Assembly: GCF_031951985.1 (NCBI RefSeq)
Contig: NZ_JAVLVU010000001.1
Coordinates: forward strand, 930,001 to 994,000
Reading direction: 5' to 3'
Source: Mucilaginibacter terrae
Lineage (GTDB): Bacteria > Bacteroidota > Bacteroidia > Sphingobacteriales > Sphingobacteriaceae
Length of the DNA stretch: 64,000 nt
Position numbers and translations under genes: made by a program. Position 1 is the stretch's first letter. Each line of letters opens with the position of its first letter. Below are positions 1 through 7,802 of the stretch, one piece after another. Below the pieces are notes generated by a model. It saw only the letters and a program-made list of their open reading frames with translations, searched no databases and was not told the origin of the DNA.

Positions 1-341
1 ATCAACTCTTTTACGTGGTAGCCTTCGTACTCGCGTGCAATTTGTTTTTTAGCGTGAGATGGCAATACGTTATAAGTAACAGCTTCGGTATGACCTAAAT
101 ATTTGCCGTTGGTATCAAAGTAAGCAGCCATTTTTACGTTATCAACAGTGAAGTCTGCTTTTTCAAAACCTTCAGTTACCGTCCAGGTAATATCTTTTGC
201 ACTGTAAAACTCAGATTCGAACTGACGGATAACATAAGATGATACTTTGCTTACGTCGTCATTTTTTTTGCCACCATCGGCAGCTATAGCGCTTAAACTT
301 AAAATTGCGAATAATGCGCTTAGTAAGGTTAACTTTTTCAT
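1..341 (-). CDS. Secreted PepSY-like protein, 3' end cut by window edge
   Basis: The first 113 codons are visible; the gene runs off the left edge. The start ATG is at 339-341 (reverse strand) and is followed by a typical Sec signal peptide: two lysines, a hydrophobic stretch (LTLLSALFAILSLSA) and an AIA-A type cleavage site near residue 20. The mature part contains an FxxxF-rich segment with WTVTEGFEKADF and YFDTNGKYLGHTEAV, which resembles the small periplasmic PepSY-like (BLIP-like, DUF2874) proteins common in Bacteroidota; this family call is from memory of the pattern only. Function is unknown; such proteins are exported and usually about 140-150 residues, so only a short C-terminal part should be missing. 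Confidence 0.7.
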   Translation of the reverse strand, partial: MKKLTLLSALFAILSLSAIAADGGKKNDDVSKVSSYVIRQFESEFYSAKDITWTVTEGFEKADFTVDNVKMAAYFDTNGKYLGHTEAVTYNVLPSHAKKQIAREYEGYHVKEL

Positions 342-382
342 GTTGTTGTAAATATTAATTGTCTTAAATTTTAAATCCGCAA

Positions 383-390
383 CAAATTTA
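383..390 (-). promoter_or_regulatory. Putative -7 promoter box for the left-edge secreted protein
   Basis: On the minus strand the octamer TAAATTTG fits the Bacteroidota -7 consensus TAnnTTTG, about 41 bases before the start codon. No good TTG -33 element is seen at the expected spacing, so the call rests on the -7 box alone. Confidence 0.35.
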
Positions 391-537
391 CAACACAAAT
401 ATCATTTTGGTAAATATATTTTAACTTTTATAACAATTTCATAAAATACTATCAAACATTTTATGATTTTAAAATTTAACCGATTTCAATAACCAATTAA
501 TTACAATTTGTTAATTTTATAAAACAATTGTAATTAT

Positions 538-569
538 ATTGTCAATGGAAATACGTTTCTATTGACAAT
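538..569 (-). terminator. Hairpin downstream of mqnA, possible terminator
   Basis: A 14-bp stem with one G-T pair (538-551 with 556-569) closes on a four-base loop. It lies just beyond the mqnA stop codon. The U-tract is weak (TATAATT), so it may be a stabilising 3' hairpin rather than a strong terminator. A second, imperfect AT-rich inverted repeat lies next to it at 500-534. Confidence 0.45.
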
Positions 570-578
570 ATTTCAATG

Positions 579-1322
579 CTATAATTCTTTTATCAGTTTC
601 AGAAACAGTTGCAAAGCCTCCTTTTTAGCCTCGGTAAGCGGGTAATCTATTTTATGCATCAAATAGTCGCGTAAATCAAAATCTTCCCGCATTTCCATTT
701 CAGTAAATAGCTCCTCACGGTGGTCAAGTCCATATTGTAATGATTGGTTAAACTCATCAATAAAGCTTTGAGGTATAGGCTTATTGGCTATCCAGGCGGC
801 AAATGTAAATGGGAGGCCGGTAAATTTGCCCCACTCTTCGGCCAAATCATATACATAGGTGTAATTACCGGTTTTGCCAAAGGTGCGATCGCCTATTTGT
901 ACAAAGGCAGTGTTGGCATCGGTTAACACACCGTAATCATGAGCATCAACAATCATTTGTGGTTGCAGCTTCCAGTAGTTTTTTAGCAGCACCTTTGCCA
1001 GGTTGTTTGATGAGCGCGATTGCGGATCTAACTGCAACACCTTCACCTCCTCAATAGGACAATTGCTAAATATAAAAACCGAATTTACCGCACCTACCGC
1101 CCCAATGCAATAGGCAGAAACTAAATGCCACTCAGGTAAATTTAAGGTAGCCGCAACCGGAATCAAGCCAATATCAACCTTATCATCTATGAGTTTTTGA
1201 GCGCACTCGGCAGGAATGTCGAGGCTAAGATCAATCTTATTTACAATATCGGTATGCTGAATACCGTAAAGGAAGGGTTTGGTGTTAGTATAACTAACCG
1301 CCGATATTCTTATTTTTTCCAA
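579..1322 (-). CDS. mqnA: Chorismate dehydratase-like menaquinone biosynthesis protein MqnA
   Basis: MqnA converts chorismate to 3-[(1-carboxyvinyl)oxy]benzoate, the first step of the futalosine route to menaquinone, in the cytoplasm. The 247-residue protein opens with IRISAVSYTNTKPFLYG, the substrate-binding N-terminal pattern of the family, followed by VDIGLIPVAA and the LDPQSRSSNNLAKVLL segment; it has the single periplasmic-binding-protein-like fold length of MqnA/MqnD. It is the last gene of a minus-strand group with mqnE and a histidine phosphatase, with only 8 bases to the upstream gene. The partner mqnE in the same group favours MqnA over MqnD. No signal peptide is present. Confidence 0.85.
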   Translation of the reverse strand: MEKIRISAVSYTNTKPFLYGIQHTDIVNKIDLSLDIPAECAQKLIDDKVDIGLIPVAATLNLPEWHLVSAYCIGAVGAVNSVFIFSNCPIEEVKVLQLDPQSRSSNNLAKVLLKNYWKLQPQMIVDAHDYGVLTDANTAFVQIGDRTFGKTGNYTYVYDLAEEWGKFTGLPFTFAAWIANKPIPQSFIDEFNQSLQYGLDHREELFTEMEMREDFDLRDYLMHKIDYPLTEAKKEALQLFLKLIKEL

Positions 1323-1330
1323 AAGAACAA

Positions 1331-1951
1331 TTAATGAATTTGTAAATGGATGGCGTTGTTAAACTCGGCTATCTCAAACCGGCTGCCATCATAAGTAACC
1401 TTGTATAATACCAGGTTTTGGTGTGGAAACTCGTCCATATGAATAAGCGATTTTTCGGTAAGCAGGCACAGCAGCAAACGCATGGCGCGACCGTGCATGC
1501 ATATCAACACTGTTTTTTCTTCGGGATGGCTCATAATGGTAGCCATCGCCTCTTTTTGTCGGGCCTGTACTTCGTTGGGGCTCTCCCCTTTTTCAAACTT
1601 TTCGTCGAGGTTACCGGCAGTCCATTCGCGCATCATATATAAAAATGCAGCTTTGGTTTCGGGTGTACTTGGCGCACCTTCATGTATTCCCCAGGCCAGC
1701 TCATCAAGCCCCGAAAGCTTTTGGTAAGGAATGCCCAGATCAATAAACTGCTGTATGCTTTGCTGCGTACGTTTCAACTCAGATATATATATCTTATCAA
1801 ACGCAATATCTTTATAAGCCTCAAAAAACATGTTGGCCTGTGCGCGGCCATCTGCATTTAAATCGGTATTCATGCCGCGGCCCTGTACTACACCTTGCTT
1901 ATTTAAATCAGTTTGCCCATGGCGGACAATGTATAACGTTTTTTGAATCAT
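1331..1951 (-). CDS. Histidine phosphatase family protein
   Basis: A 206-residue member of the phosphoglycerate-mutase-like histidine phosphatase superfamily. The catalytic RHG motif appears at the N-terminus (LYIVRHGQTDLNKQG, His about residue 11), a conserved Arg lies in LKRTQQS, and the second catalytic His in ICMHGRAMRLLL near residue 152. Substrate is not evident; these enzymes dephosphorylate small molecules or phospho-sugars. It sits between mqnE and mqnA with gaps of 5 and 8 bases, so it is very likely co-transcribed with them. A role in the menaquinone pathway is possible but not shown: the futalosine route has no recognised phosphatase step. Confidence 0.85.
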   Translation of the reverse strand: MIQKTLYIVRHGQTDLNKQGVVQGRGMNTDLNADGRAQANMFFEAYKDIAFDKIYISELKRTQQSIQQFIDLGIPYQKLSGLDELAWGIHEGAPSTPETKAAFLYMMREWTAGNLDEKFEKGESPNEVQARQKEAMATIMSHPEEKTVLICMHGRAMRLLLCLLTEKSLIHMDEFPHQNLVLYKVTYDGSRFEIAEFNNAIHLQIH

Positions 1952-1956
1952 TTATA

Positions 1957-3150
1957 TTAATTGATAACCGGCAGTTTGTAAAACTGTGGCTTAGGTGCAT
2001 CGGCAAATTCATAGTCCATATAATCGGTAACCACATTATACAGGGTATCGCGCTCAATGGGATGGCGGCCAACGTTTTTGATCAGTTCAACCAACTCTTT
2101 AGTGCTCATACCGGGGTGTTGCTCCTCGGCTCCTGCCATTGAGTATATTTTGGTGGTATCGTCAAGCGTACCATCAATATCATCAACCCCAAAGCTTAAG
2201 GAGAGCTGTGCCGTGGTACGGCTAATCATGGCCCAGTAAGCCTTAATGTGATCAAAATTATCTAAATAGATACGTGCGATAGCGTAATTACGCAAATCTT
2301 CAATTACTGATACTTCTGGCACGTTAGACATTTGATTGTCTTTGTTACGGAACTTGAGCGGAATAAACGTTTGGAAACCACCGGTACGGTCCTGCAACTG
2401 GCGCAATTGCTCCATATGATCTACCCGGTGCCAGTACTCCTCAATATGGCCGTACAGCATGGTAGCGTTTGAACGCATGCCCAGCTTGTGCCATTCCTCG
2501 TGAATTTGCAGCCATTGGTCGCCGGTACATTTGTCTTTAGCTATCTTATCGCGCACCTCGGGGTGAAACAGTTCGGCACCACCGCCCGGCATCGATTCCA
2601 GGCCAGACTCCTTCATGAGGCGCATACCAGTGGCATAATCTACCTTAGCTTTCTTGAAGATGTAATGATATTCGACCGGCGTTAATGCCTTCACGTGCAA
2701 ATCTGGTCGGTGAGCTTTAATAGCGCTGAAAAGCCCCTGGTAAAAAGCCATATCGTACTGCGGCAATACACCGCCTACAATGTGTACCTCCGTAACCGGC
2801 TCGTTGTCGTATTTTTTCACAATGTCGAGCATCTCGTCCATGGTGTACTCCCACCCTTCGCTACGCTCTTTTATTAAGCGCGAGTATGAGCAAAATTTAC
2901 AATCGTACACGCACAAGTTAGTAGGCTCGATATGGAAGTTACGATTGAAGTATGTTTTATTACCGTGGCGCTTTTCGCGCATGTAGTTGGCCAATATGCC
3001 AAGGTAGCTGAGTTCGCCTTTTTCATATAAGGTAACGCCTTCATCAAAAGTAATACGCTCGCGGTTTAATACTTTTTGGGCGATATGTTTCAGATCTTCA
3101 GCTAAACGGGCATCATTGAGTAATACCCTTAGTTGTTGTTCAGCATCCAT
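1957..3150 (-). CDS. mqnE: Aminofutalosine synthase MqnE (radical SAM)
   Basis: MqnE is a radical SAM enzyme that joins the MqnA product to the adenosyl radical, giving aminodeoxyfutalosine. The cluster motif CX3CX2C is present as CVYDCKFC, about residues 80-87 from the chosen start, preceded by FHIEPTNLC. Also typical are VHIVGGVLPQYD and GLESMPGGGAELFHPEVR, which fit MqnE better than MqnC. The longest open frame begins at a TTG (3169-3171), but that codon lies inside a TAnnTTTG promoter box, so the ATG at 3148-3150 (MDAEQQL) is chosen, giving 397 residues. First gene of the mqnE-phosphatase-mqnA group. Confidence 0.88.
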   Translation of the reverse strand: MDAEQQLRVLLNDARLAEDLKHIAQKVLNRERITFDEGVTLYEKGELSYLGILANYMREKRHGNKTYFNRNFHIEPTNLCVYDCKFCSYSRLIKERSEGWEYTMDEMLDIVKKYDNEPVTEVHIVGGVLPQYDMAFYQGLFSAIKAHRPDLHVKALTPVEYHYIFKKAKVDYATGMRLMKESGLESMPGGGAELFHPEVRDKIAKDKCTGDQWLQIHEEWHKLGMRSNATMLYGHIEEYWHRVDHMEQLRQLQDRTGGFQTFIPLKFRNKDNQMSNVPEVSVIEDLRNYAIARIYLDNFDHIKAYWAMISRTTAQLSLSFGVDDIDGTLDDTTKIYSMAGAEEQHPGMSTKELVELIKNVGRHPIERDTLYNVVTDYMDYEFADAPKPQFYKLPVIN

Positions 3151-3168
3151 GTATAAATGTTTACACGG

Positions 3169-3176
3169 CAAATGTA
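3169..3176 (-). promoter_or_regulatory. Putative -7 box of the mqnE operon
   Basis: TACATTTG on the minus strand matches TAnnTTTG exactly and lies 18 bases upstream of the mqnE ATG. It overlaps the alternative TTG start, which argues against that start. No clear TTG -33 element is seen. Confidence 0.45.
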
Positions 3177-3214
3177 CTAATTTGAGCGTTGGGGCGTATC
3201 ACTTGTTTGTAACA

Positions 3215-3241
3215 ATTGGTTGATTGGTTGATTGGTTGATT
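3215..3241 (+). repeat. Three tandem copies of an 8-base unit
   Basis: The unit ATTGGTTG is repeated three times without interruption (3215-3238), with a partial fourth copy. It lies in the spacer upstream of mqnE, before the palindromic repeats described next. No function is apparent. Confidence 0.8.
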
Positions 3242-3245
3242 CGAA

Positions 3246-3526
3246 CAGGAATTTTAAGAATTGATTGAATTGGCAGAATTACCTACCGGCAAAGCTATAC
3301 CCGCCAATGTCATTTCGACGAAGGAGAAATCTTTTCGAAGTGACGAGCTAATGATTCATTAAATCCATTAGTAATTTAATCAACAAAACATGGGCGTTGC
3401 CTCCGGCCCGGGCTTTATGCTGCAAGTCCTCGTTTCGCTCCGCTGCACTGTGGGCTTTCCGCTGCAATCCCTAACGCAAACTGCGGTCTGAATCAGAATT
3501 TTCAGAATTAAATAATTAATAGAATT
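3246..3526. repeat. Composite intergenic repeat with flanking GAATT-rich arms
   Basis: This non-coding spacer holds a hairpin (GTCATTTCGA at 3309-3318 with TCGAAGTGAC at 3335-3344) and, at about 3390-3490, a GC-rich block with GGGCGTTGCCTCCGG and the repeated CGCTGCAATCC / CGCTGCA words. Two similar direct arms flank the whole, 3246-3280 and 3494-3526; both read as CAG-AATTTT-AGAATT followed by further AATT words. The pattern looks like a dispersed repeat of the type frequent between genes in Sphingobacteriaceae; copy number cannot be judged from this window. There is no gene from 3151 to 3602. Confidence 0.6.
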
Positions 3527-3602
3527 TAGGATGTGATTGATGCTTTGTTTAATATATTTAAAACTTGCTTATATTTCGAGCACAACAACTCAATGCAAAA
3601 CC

Positions 3603-4310
3603 ATGCTTAAAAATATCACAATAGCTGCTTGTATAATGATGATCGTTGCTTGTGGTAAAAACAAAAGCGACCAGCCTAAACAATCACCCGATGCTGCAAT
3701 TGATACTGTGGCAAGTTCACCTGATGTAAAAACCGGCAGTATTTCGGAAATAGACTCGTCGGGCGTATTAATGATTCCATTAACGCTTGATAGTGAAAAT
3801 GATCGTGATGATAAAATACCGGGTTATAGTAGTAGTGGTGGTTCTACAAATTACTGGAACATTATATTTTATAATAGCCGCAGCCGTGAGCAGCATTTAC
3901 TTACCGACAAAAAAGTTTTGATTAGTGAGTTTAGCGACGACACCCGATCGACCGATAGACATCTTTTCTTTTCAGTTATTACTGATGATTTTAATGCCGA
4001 CAAAGTACTCAGCAACGATGATCCCCAGTATTTATTTATAACAGATAAGCAAGGCAATAATTTTATGCAGGTATCGCCCATGGGTTGTGATGTAACACAT
4101 TGGGAATACATAAAGGCATCCAATAAAATTTTGATGACCGTAATTAAAGATACCACACACGACAAAGATTTCGACGAAAAGGATGAGGTTTCGATATTTG
4201 AGTATGAGATCGACAAGTCGGCAACACCAGTTGAAATAGTCTCCGAGAGTCTTAAAAGCCAATTAAAGTCGCTTTATAACAAGGATTGGAAGAAGGTTGA
4301 AAAGCAATAA
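3603..4310 (+). CDS. Hypothetical lipoprotein
   Basis: The 235-residue product starts MLKNITIAACIMMIVACGK: a short signal peptide ending in the lipobox IVAC, with Cys about residue 17 as the lipidation site. The mature protein is acidic, rich in Asp and Ser, with no domain I recognise; it contains a WNIIFYNSRSREQHLLT segment followed by repeated DDFNADK/DKDFDEKDE stretches that could be calcium-binding-like but are not canonical. A longer frame begins at a TTG at 3537, but that adds residues before the signal peptide, so the ATG at 3603 is preferred. Monocistronic, flanked by repeat elements on both sides. Function unknown. Confidence 0.75.
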   Translation: MLKNITIAACIMMIVACGKNKSDQPKQSPDAAIDTVASSPDVKTGSISEIDSSGVLMIPLTLDSENDRDDKIPGYSSSGGSTNYWNIIFYNSRSREQHLLTDKKVLISEFSDDTRSTDRHLFFSVITDDFNADKVLSNDDPQYLFITDKQGNNFMQVSPMGCDVTHWEYIKASNKILMTVIKDTTHDKDFDEKDEVSIFEYEIDKSATPVEIVSESLKSQLKSLYNKDWKKVEKQ

Positions 4311-4399
4311 AACCGCCATGCTGAACTTGTTTCAGCATCCCTTTTGCAGGGCTTGCAACCTTGCTTGTGAGATACCAAAATAAATTCGGCATGACGGTT
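4311..4399. repeat. Small inverted-repeat element after the lipoprotein gene
   Basis: The ends 4311-4325 (AACCGCCATGCTGAA) and 4385-4399 (inverted) match at 13 of 15 positions. The element begins one base after the lipoprotein stop codon and ends 21 bases before the alaS stop. Inside, CTGAACTTGTTTCAG forms a second small hairpin. It resembles the CATGCTGAACTTGTTTCAGCAT-type repeats that are common between genes in this family. It may act as a transcript end for both converging genes. Confidence 0.6.
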
Positions 4400-4420
4400 A
4401 GTTTATCGTTGGTAGATGAA

Positions 4421-7093
4421 TTATCCTATAAACCCACGCGCTTTTTCCAGCACACGGTCTAACCCACTTACATCTTTACCACCTGCGGTAGCAAAAAACG
4501 GCTGACCGCCGCCACCGCCTTGTACTTCTTTGGCCAGCTCGCGTACAATGTTGCCTGCGTTAAGGCCTTTGTCTTTCACCAGGTTTTCGGCAATCATCAC
4601 GGTAATGTTGGGTTTGCCGTCAATATCGGCCACCAGTACGAGGTACAGATCGGCCACGATATCTTTTAACTGGTAAGCCAGGGCTTTAATGGCTTCGGCG
4701 TTGGGCAGGGCTACTTTTTGGGCAATAAAGTTAATACCGTTAATGTTTTCGGCTTTGGCAGTAAGCTCGGTTTTTAGGCCCGATGCTTTTTCGAGTACCG
4801 ATTTCTCAATTTCCTTTTTCAGGCGGGTATTTTCTTCTAACAGGCTTTCTATGCTTTTGGCAATATCTTTCGGGTTCTTTAACAGCTCTTTTAACTGCTG
4901 AACCAGTACCGTTTGCTCATGCACATATTTCTCAACCGCTACACCTGTGATGGCTTCAATACGGCGCACACCGGCAGCTACGGCGCTTTCGGCAGTAATT
5001 TTGAAGAAAGCGATTTGCCCGGTAGCTTTTACGTGCGTACCACCACAAAGCTCTTTCGAAAAATCATCATCGAACGTAATTACGCGCACATACTCACCAT
5101 ACTTTTCGCCAAACAGGGCGGTTACGCCGCTGGTAATGGCTTCGGCGTAGGCTACGCTACGCTCCTCTTTAAGGCCGATGTTTTCGCGAATTTTCTCGTT
5201 AACGATCAGTTCAATCTGTGCTATCTCATCATCGGTAACTTTGCTGAAATGCGAAAAATCGAAACGCAGGTAATCGGCATTCACTAACGAACCTTTTTGG
5301 TTAACGTGGCTACCCAGCACCTGTTTCATGGCCGCATGTAATAAATGCGTGGCCGAGTGGTTGCCCTCAATACTCAAACGGCGCCCGCCATCTACATAAG
5401 CGGTCAAAGCATCATCAACAGACTCCGGCAGCACATCGGTAAAATGCACGATCAAGCCGTTCTCTTTCTTGGTATCGGTCACCTTCACAATCTCCCCATC
5501 CGGGAAGATCAGATCGCCGGTATCGCCAACCTGACCACCACTTTCGGCATAGAACGGGGTTTTATCCAGCACCAGTTGGTACTGCTCCTTGCCTTTGGCC
5601 GTTACCTTGCGGTATTTAACCACGTGGGCAATGGTTTCAATTTCATCGTAACCGGTAAATTCAACGCTGTCGTTGTCTTTTAGGACTATCCAATCGCCGG
5701 TATCTATAGCGGTTGCAGCACGTGAGCGGTCTTTTTGTTTTTGAAGTTCTTCATTAAAGGTTTCAATGTTTACTGTCCAGCCCCTTTCACGTGCCATTAA
5801 TTCAGTTAAATCTAACGGAAAACCGAATGTATCATATAATTCAAATGCCGCCTCACCTTTGATTCTTTTTGGTATTGATTTACCTGTTACTTCATTATAT
5901 GCATCTTCTAATGCTGCCCTTCCTTCAAAATACTTAATTCCCCTTTCTAATGTTCTTAAGAAAGCAAGCTCCTCCTCCAGAACCACTTTTTGCACAAAAT
6001 CCTTTTGGCTGTACAACTCATTAAATACGCCCTCAAACTGATTGGCCAATAATGGCACCAGTTGATTTAAGAAAGGTTCTTTGAAACCCAAATATTGATA
6101 AGAATAACGTACCGCACGACGCAAAATACGACGAATAACATAACCTGCTTTGTTATTTGAAGGTAACTGACCATCGGCAATGGCAAAACTAATGGCGCGG
6201 ATATGATCGGCCATCACGCGCATGGCTACGGCTTCGCTCCAAGCAGAACCGCTTTCAGGTGTTGCTTCGGGATGGTAGGTTTTACCACTCTTTTCAGATA
6301 TAAACTGAATCAACGGCATAAACACATCCGTATCATAATTCGAAGTTTTGCCTTGCAGCACGCGCACCAAACGTTCGAAACCCATACCTGTGTCCACATG
6401 CTTATTAGGCAATGGCTGCAACGAGCCGTCTTTTAAACGGTTGAACTGCATAAATACGTTATTCCAGATCTCGATAACGTTCGGGTCGTCATTATTAACT
6501 AACTCAGCCCCCGAAACCTTCGCTCTTTCTTCATCGCTCCTTCCGTCAAAGTGTATTTCCGAACATGGTCCGCAGGGACCGGTTTCGCCCATTTCCCAAA
6601 AATTATCCTTTTTGTTACCGGGTAAAATATGGTCTTCGGCTACGTATTGTTTCCAAAAGTCGTAGGCTTCCTGGTCTTTGGCCAGGCCTTCTTTTTCGTC
6701 GCCCTCAAAATAGGTTACGTACAGGCGGTCTTTGTCCAGTTTGTAAACGCCGGTCAGCAGTTCCCAGCTCCAGTCAATGGCTTCTTTTTTAAAGTAATCG
6801 CCAAAGCTCCAGTTGCCCAGCATCTCAAACATGGTGTGGTGGTAGGTATCAACCCCTACTTCTTCCAAATCGTTATGCTTGCCCGATACGCGCAAACAGC
6901 GCTGGGTATCGGCCACGCGTGGTGATTTAGGCTCGGCTTCGCCCAAAAAAATGTCTTTAAACTGGTTCATACCCGCGTTGGTGAACATCAGCGTAGGGTC
7001 GTTTTTAACCACAATAGGTGCCGATGGTACAATGGTATGTCCTTTAGAAGCAAAGAAATCCAGGAAAGCCTGGCGTATTTGTTGAGCCGTCAT
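4421..7093 (-). CDS. alaS: Alanine--tRNA ligase
   Basis: Charges tRNA-Ala with alanine in the cytoplasm and edits mischarged Ser/Gly-tRNA. At 890 residues it has the normal full length. Visible are the class II catalytic domain (FTNAGMNQFKDIFLG, then DTYHHTMFEMLGNWSFGDYFKKEAI and ETGPCGPCSEIHFD), the editing-domain zinc site (NHSATHLLHAA with HxxxH, and ELCGGTHVKATG with CxxxH), a coiled segment (ENTRLKKEIEKSVLEKAS), and the C-terminal domain with the glycine run in VQGGGGGQPFFATAGG. The start MTAQQIRQAFLDFFASKGH matches the family. Monocistronic with its own well-formed promoter. Confidence 0.98.
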   Translation of the reverse strand: MTAQQIRQAFLDFFASKGHTIVPSAPIVVKNDPTLMFTNAGMNQFKDIFLGEAEPKSPRVADTQRCLRVSGKHNDLEEVGVDTYHHTMFEMLGNWSFGDYFKKEAIDWSWELLTGVYKLDKDRLYVTYFEGDEKEGLAKDQEAYDFWKQYVAEDHILPGNKKDNFWEMGETGPCGPCSEIHFDGRSDEERAKVSGAELVNNDDPNVIEIWNNVFMQFNRLKDGSLQPLPNKHVDTGMGFERLVRVLQGKTSNYDTDVFMPLIQFISEKSGKTYHPEATPESGSAWSEAVAMRVMADHIRAISFAIADGQLPSNNKAGYVIRRILRRAVRYSYQYLGFKEPFLNQLVPLLANQFEGVFNELYSQKDFVQKVVLEEELAFLRTLERGIKYFEGRAALEDAYNEVTGKSIPKRIKGEAAFELYDTFGFPLDLTELMARERGWTVNIETFNEELQKQKDRSRAATAIDTGDWIVLKDNDSVEFTGYDEIETIAHVVKYRKVTAKGKEQYQLVLDKTPFYAESGGQVGDTGDLIFPDGEIVKVTDTKKENGLIVHFTDVLPESVDDALTAYVDGGRRLSIEGNHSATHLLHAAMKQVLGSHVNQKGSLVNADYLRFDFSHFSKVTDDEIAQIELIVNEKIRENIGLKEERSVAYAEAITSGVTALFGEKYGEYVRVITFDDDFSKELCGGTHVKATGQIAFFKITAESAVAAGVRRIEAITGVAVEKYVHEQTVLVQQLKELLKNPKDIAKSIESLLEENTRLKKEIEKSVLEKASGLKTELTAKAENINGINFIAQKVALPNAEAIKALAYQLKDIVADLYLVLVADIDGKPNITVMIAENLVKDKGLNAGNIVRELAKEVQGGGGGQPFFATAGGKDVSGLDRVLEKARGFIG

Positions 7094-7116
7094 GAGTGCA
7101 ATTATATATAGGTGTG

Positions 7117-7145
7117 CAAAGATATTATATTACAAGGAAGCGCAA
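7117..7145 (-). promoter_or_regulatory. alaS promoter, -33 and -7 elements
   Basis: On the minus strand TTG (7143-7145) is followed after 18 bases by TATCTTTG (7117-7124), a full match to the Bacteroidota TTG / TAnnTTTG arrangement. The box ends 23 bases before the alaS start codon. Confidence 0.65.
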
Positions 7146-7260
7146 AGTGTTTTGGTTTTAATCATTCAATCATGGCGTTATAGCGAGGTACAAAATCTTT
7201 TTTACAAAAGTATTTTGGAGAAGCAAAGTTATTTAGCTTTTCGCTTATCTACCGCTTCTG

Positions 7261-7540
7261 AGCCGCGGGGGCTCTTTGTTCTTTTTCTTGATAAAAAGAA
7301 CCAATCCGCCTAAGGCGGACACCTCCGCAATGCTTCGTTTGTCGCACCGGGCCACCGCTGCAAAGCCGGGCAGCACCACGGACTTTTTATCTTTTGCCCT
7401 GCTTCGCTCGCGCTTGCCCTATGATTCAGCAAAATCTAAGAGGCCCTTCCCTGACGCACTGGCCATCAGTGCTGCCCGTCTTTCGCCCCGAAGCTGGGAG
7501 GTGACGGAAATCATCTGAATCTGAATTTGCAAAATTATTT
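7261..7540. repeat. GC-rich intergenic repeat block with hairpins
   Basis: The 709-base spacer between alaS and bioB has no convincing gene. This part contains a hairpin GTTCTTTTT/AAAAAGAAC (7278-7300), a perfect hairpin TCCGCC-TAA-GGCGGA (7305-7319), then a GC-rich stretch with GCTTCGCTCGCGCTTGCCC, ending in GAATCTGAATTTGCAAAATT, which recalls the right arm of the element at 3494-3526. The short open frames across it have no protein-like composition. It looks like an assembly of dispersed repeats. Confidence 0.55.
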
Positions 7541-7560
7541 ATAGTAATATTAATAGACAT

Positions 7561-7786
7561 CGTCTTTAGGGGAGCGTGGGGCATTCAGCGCACCCGGCCA
7601 GGAGCTGCCTGTGTGGTGGAAGGGTTTGCGATGAATAGGCATTTTGGTTACTTTGGGGCTATGCCAAAGTAACAGCCCGCGCGGCAAATGAGCGCTCGCC
7701 GAGCGGCTTAAACACTATTTCTTGCAATAACAGAGATGTCATTAAAAAAAATGCCATCCCTCACTATCGTTCGGAATGACATTTCT
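7561..7786. repeat. Second intergenic repeat block downstream of bioB
   Basis: Contains a perfect 10-bp hairpin GTTACTTTGG (7647-7656) / CCAAAGTAAC (7664-7673), a GC-rich GAGCGCTCGCCGAGCGGC stretch, and an inverted pair AGAGATGTCATT (7732-7743) / AATGACATTTCT (7775-7786) with one mismatch. The last pair lies just past the bioB stop codon and may end its transcript. No coding potential seen. Confidence 0.55.
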
Positions 7787-7802
7787 ATATGGAATTGTAA
7801 GC

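Noticed and set aside
3215..3241. CRISPR-like array from the tandem 8-base units
   Set aside because: Units are contiguous without spacers and far too short; no cas genes are present in the window.
4689..6925. Several long plus-strand frames inside alaS
   Set aside because: They are antisense shadows of a gene whose full-length protein has every expected motif.
7092..7518. Overlapping open reading frames on the plus strand between alaS and bioB
   Set aside because: They cross hairpin repeats and the alaS promoter, and their composition (runs of Ser, Arg, Ala from GC-rich repeats) is not protein-like.
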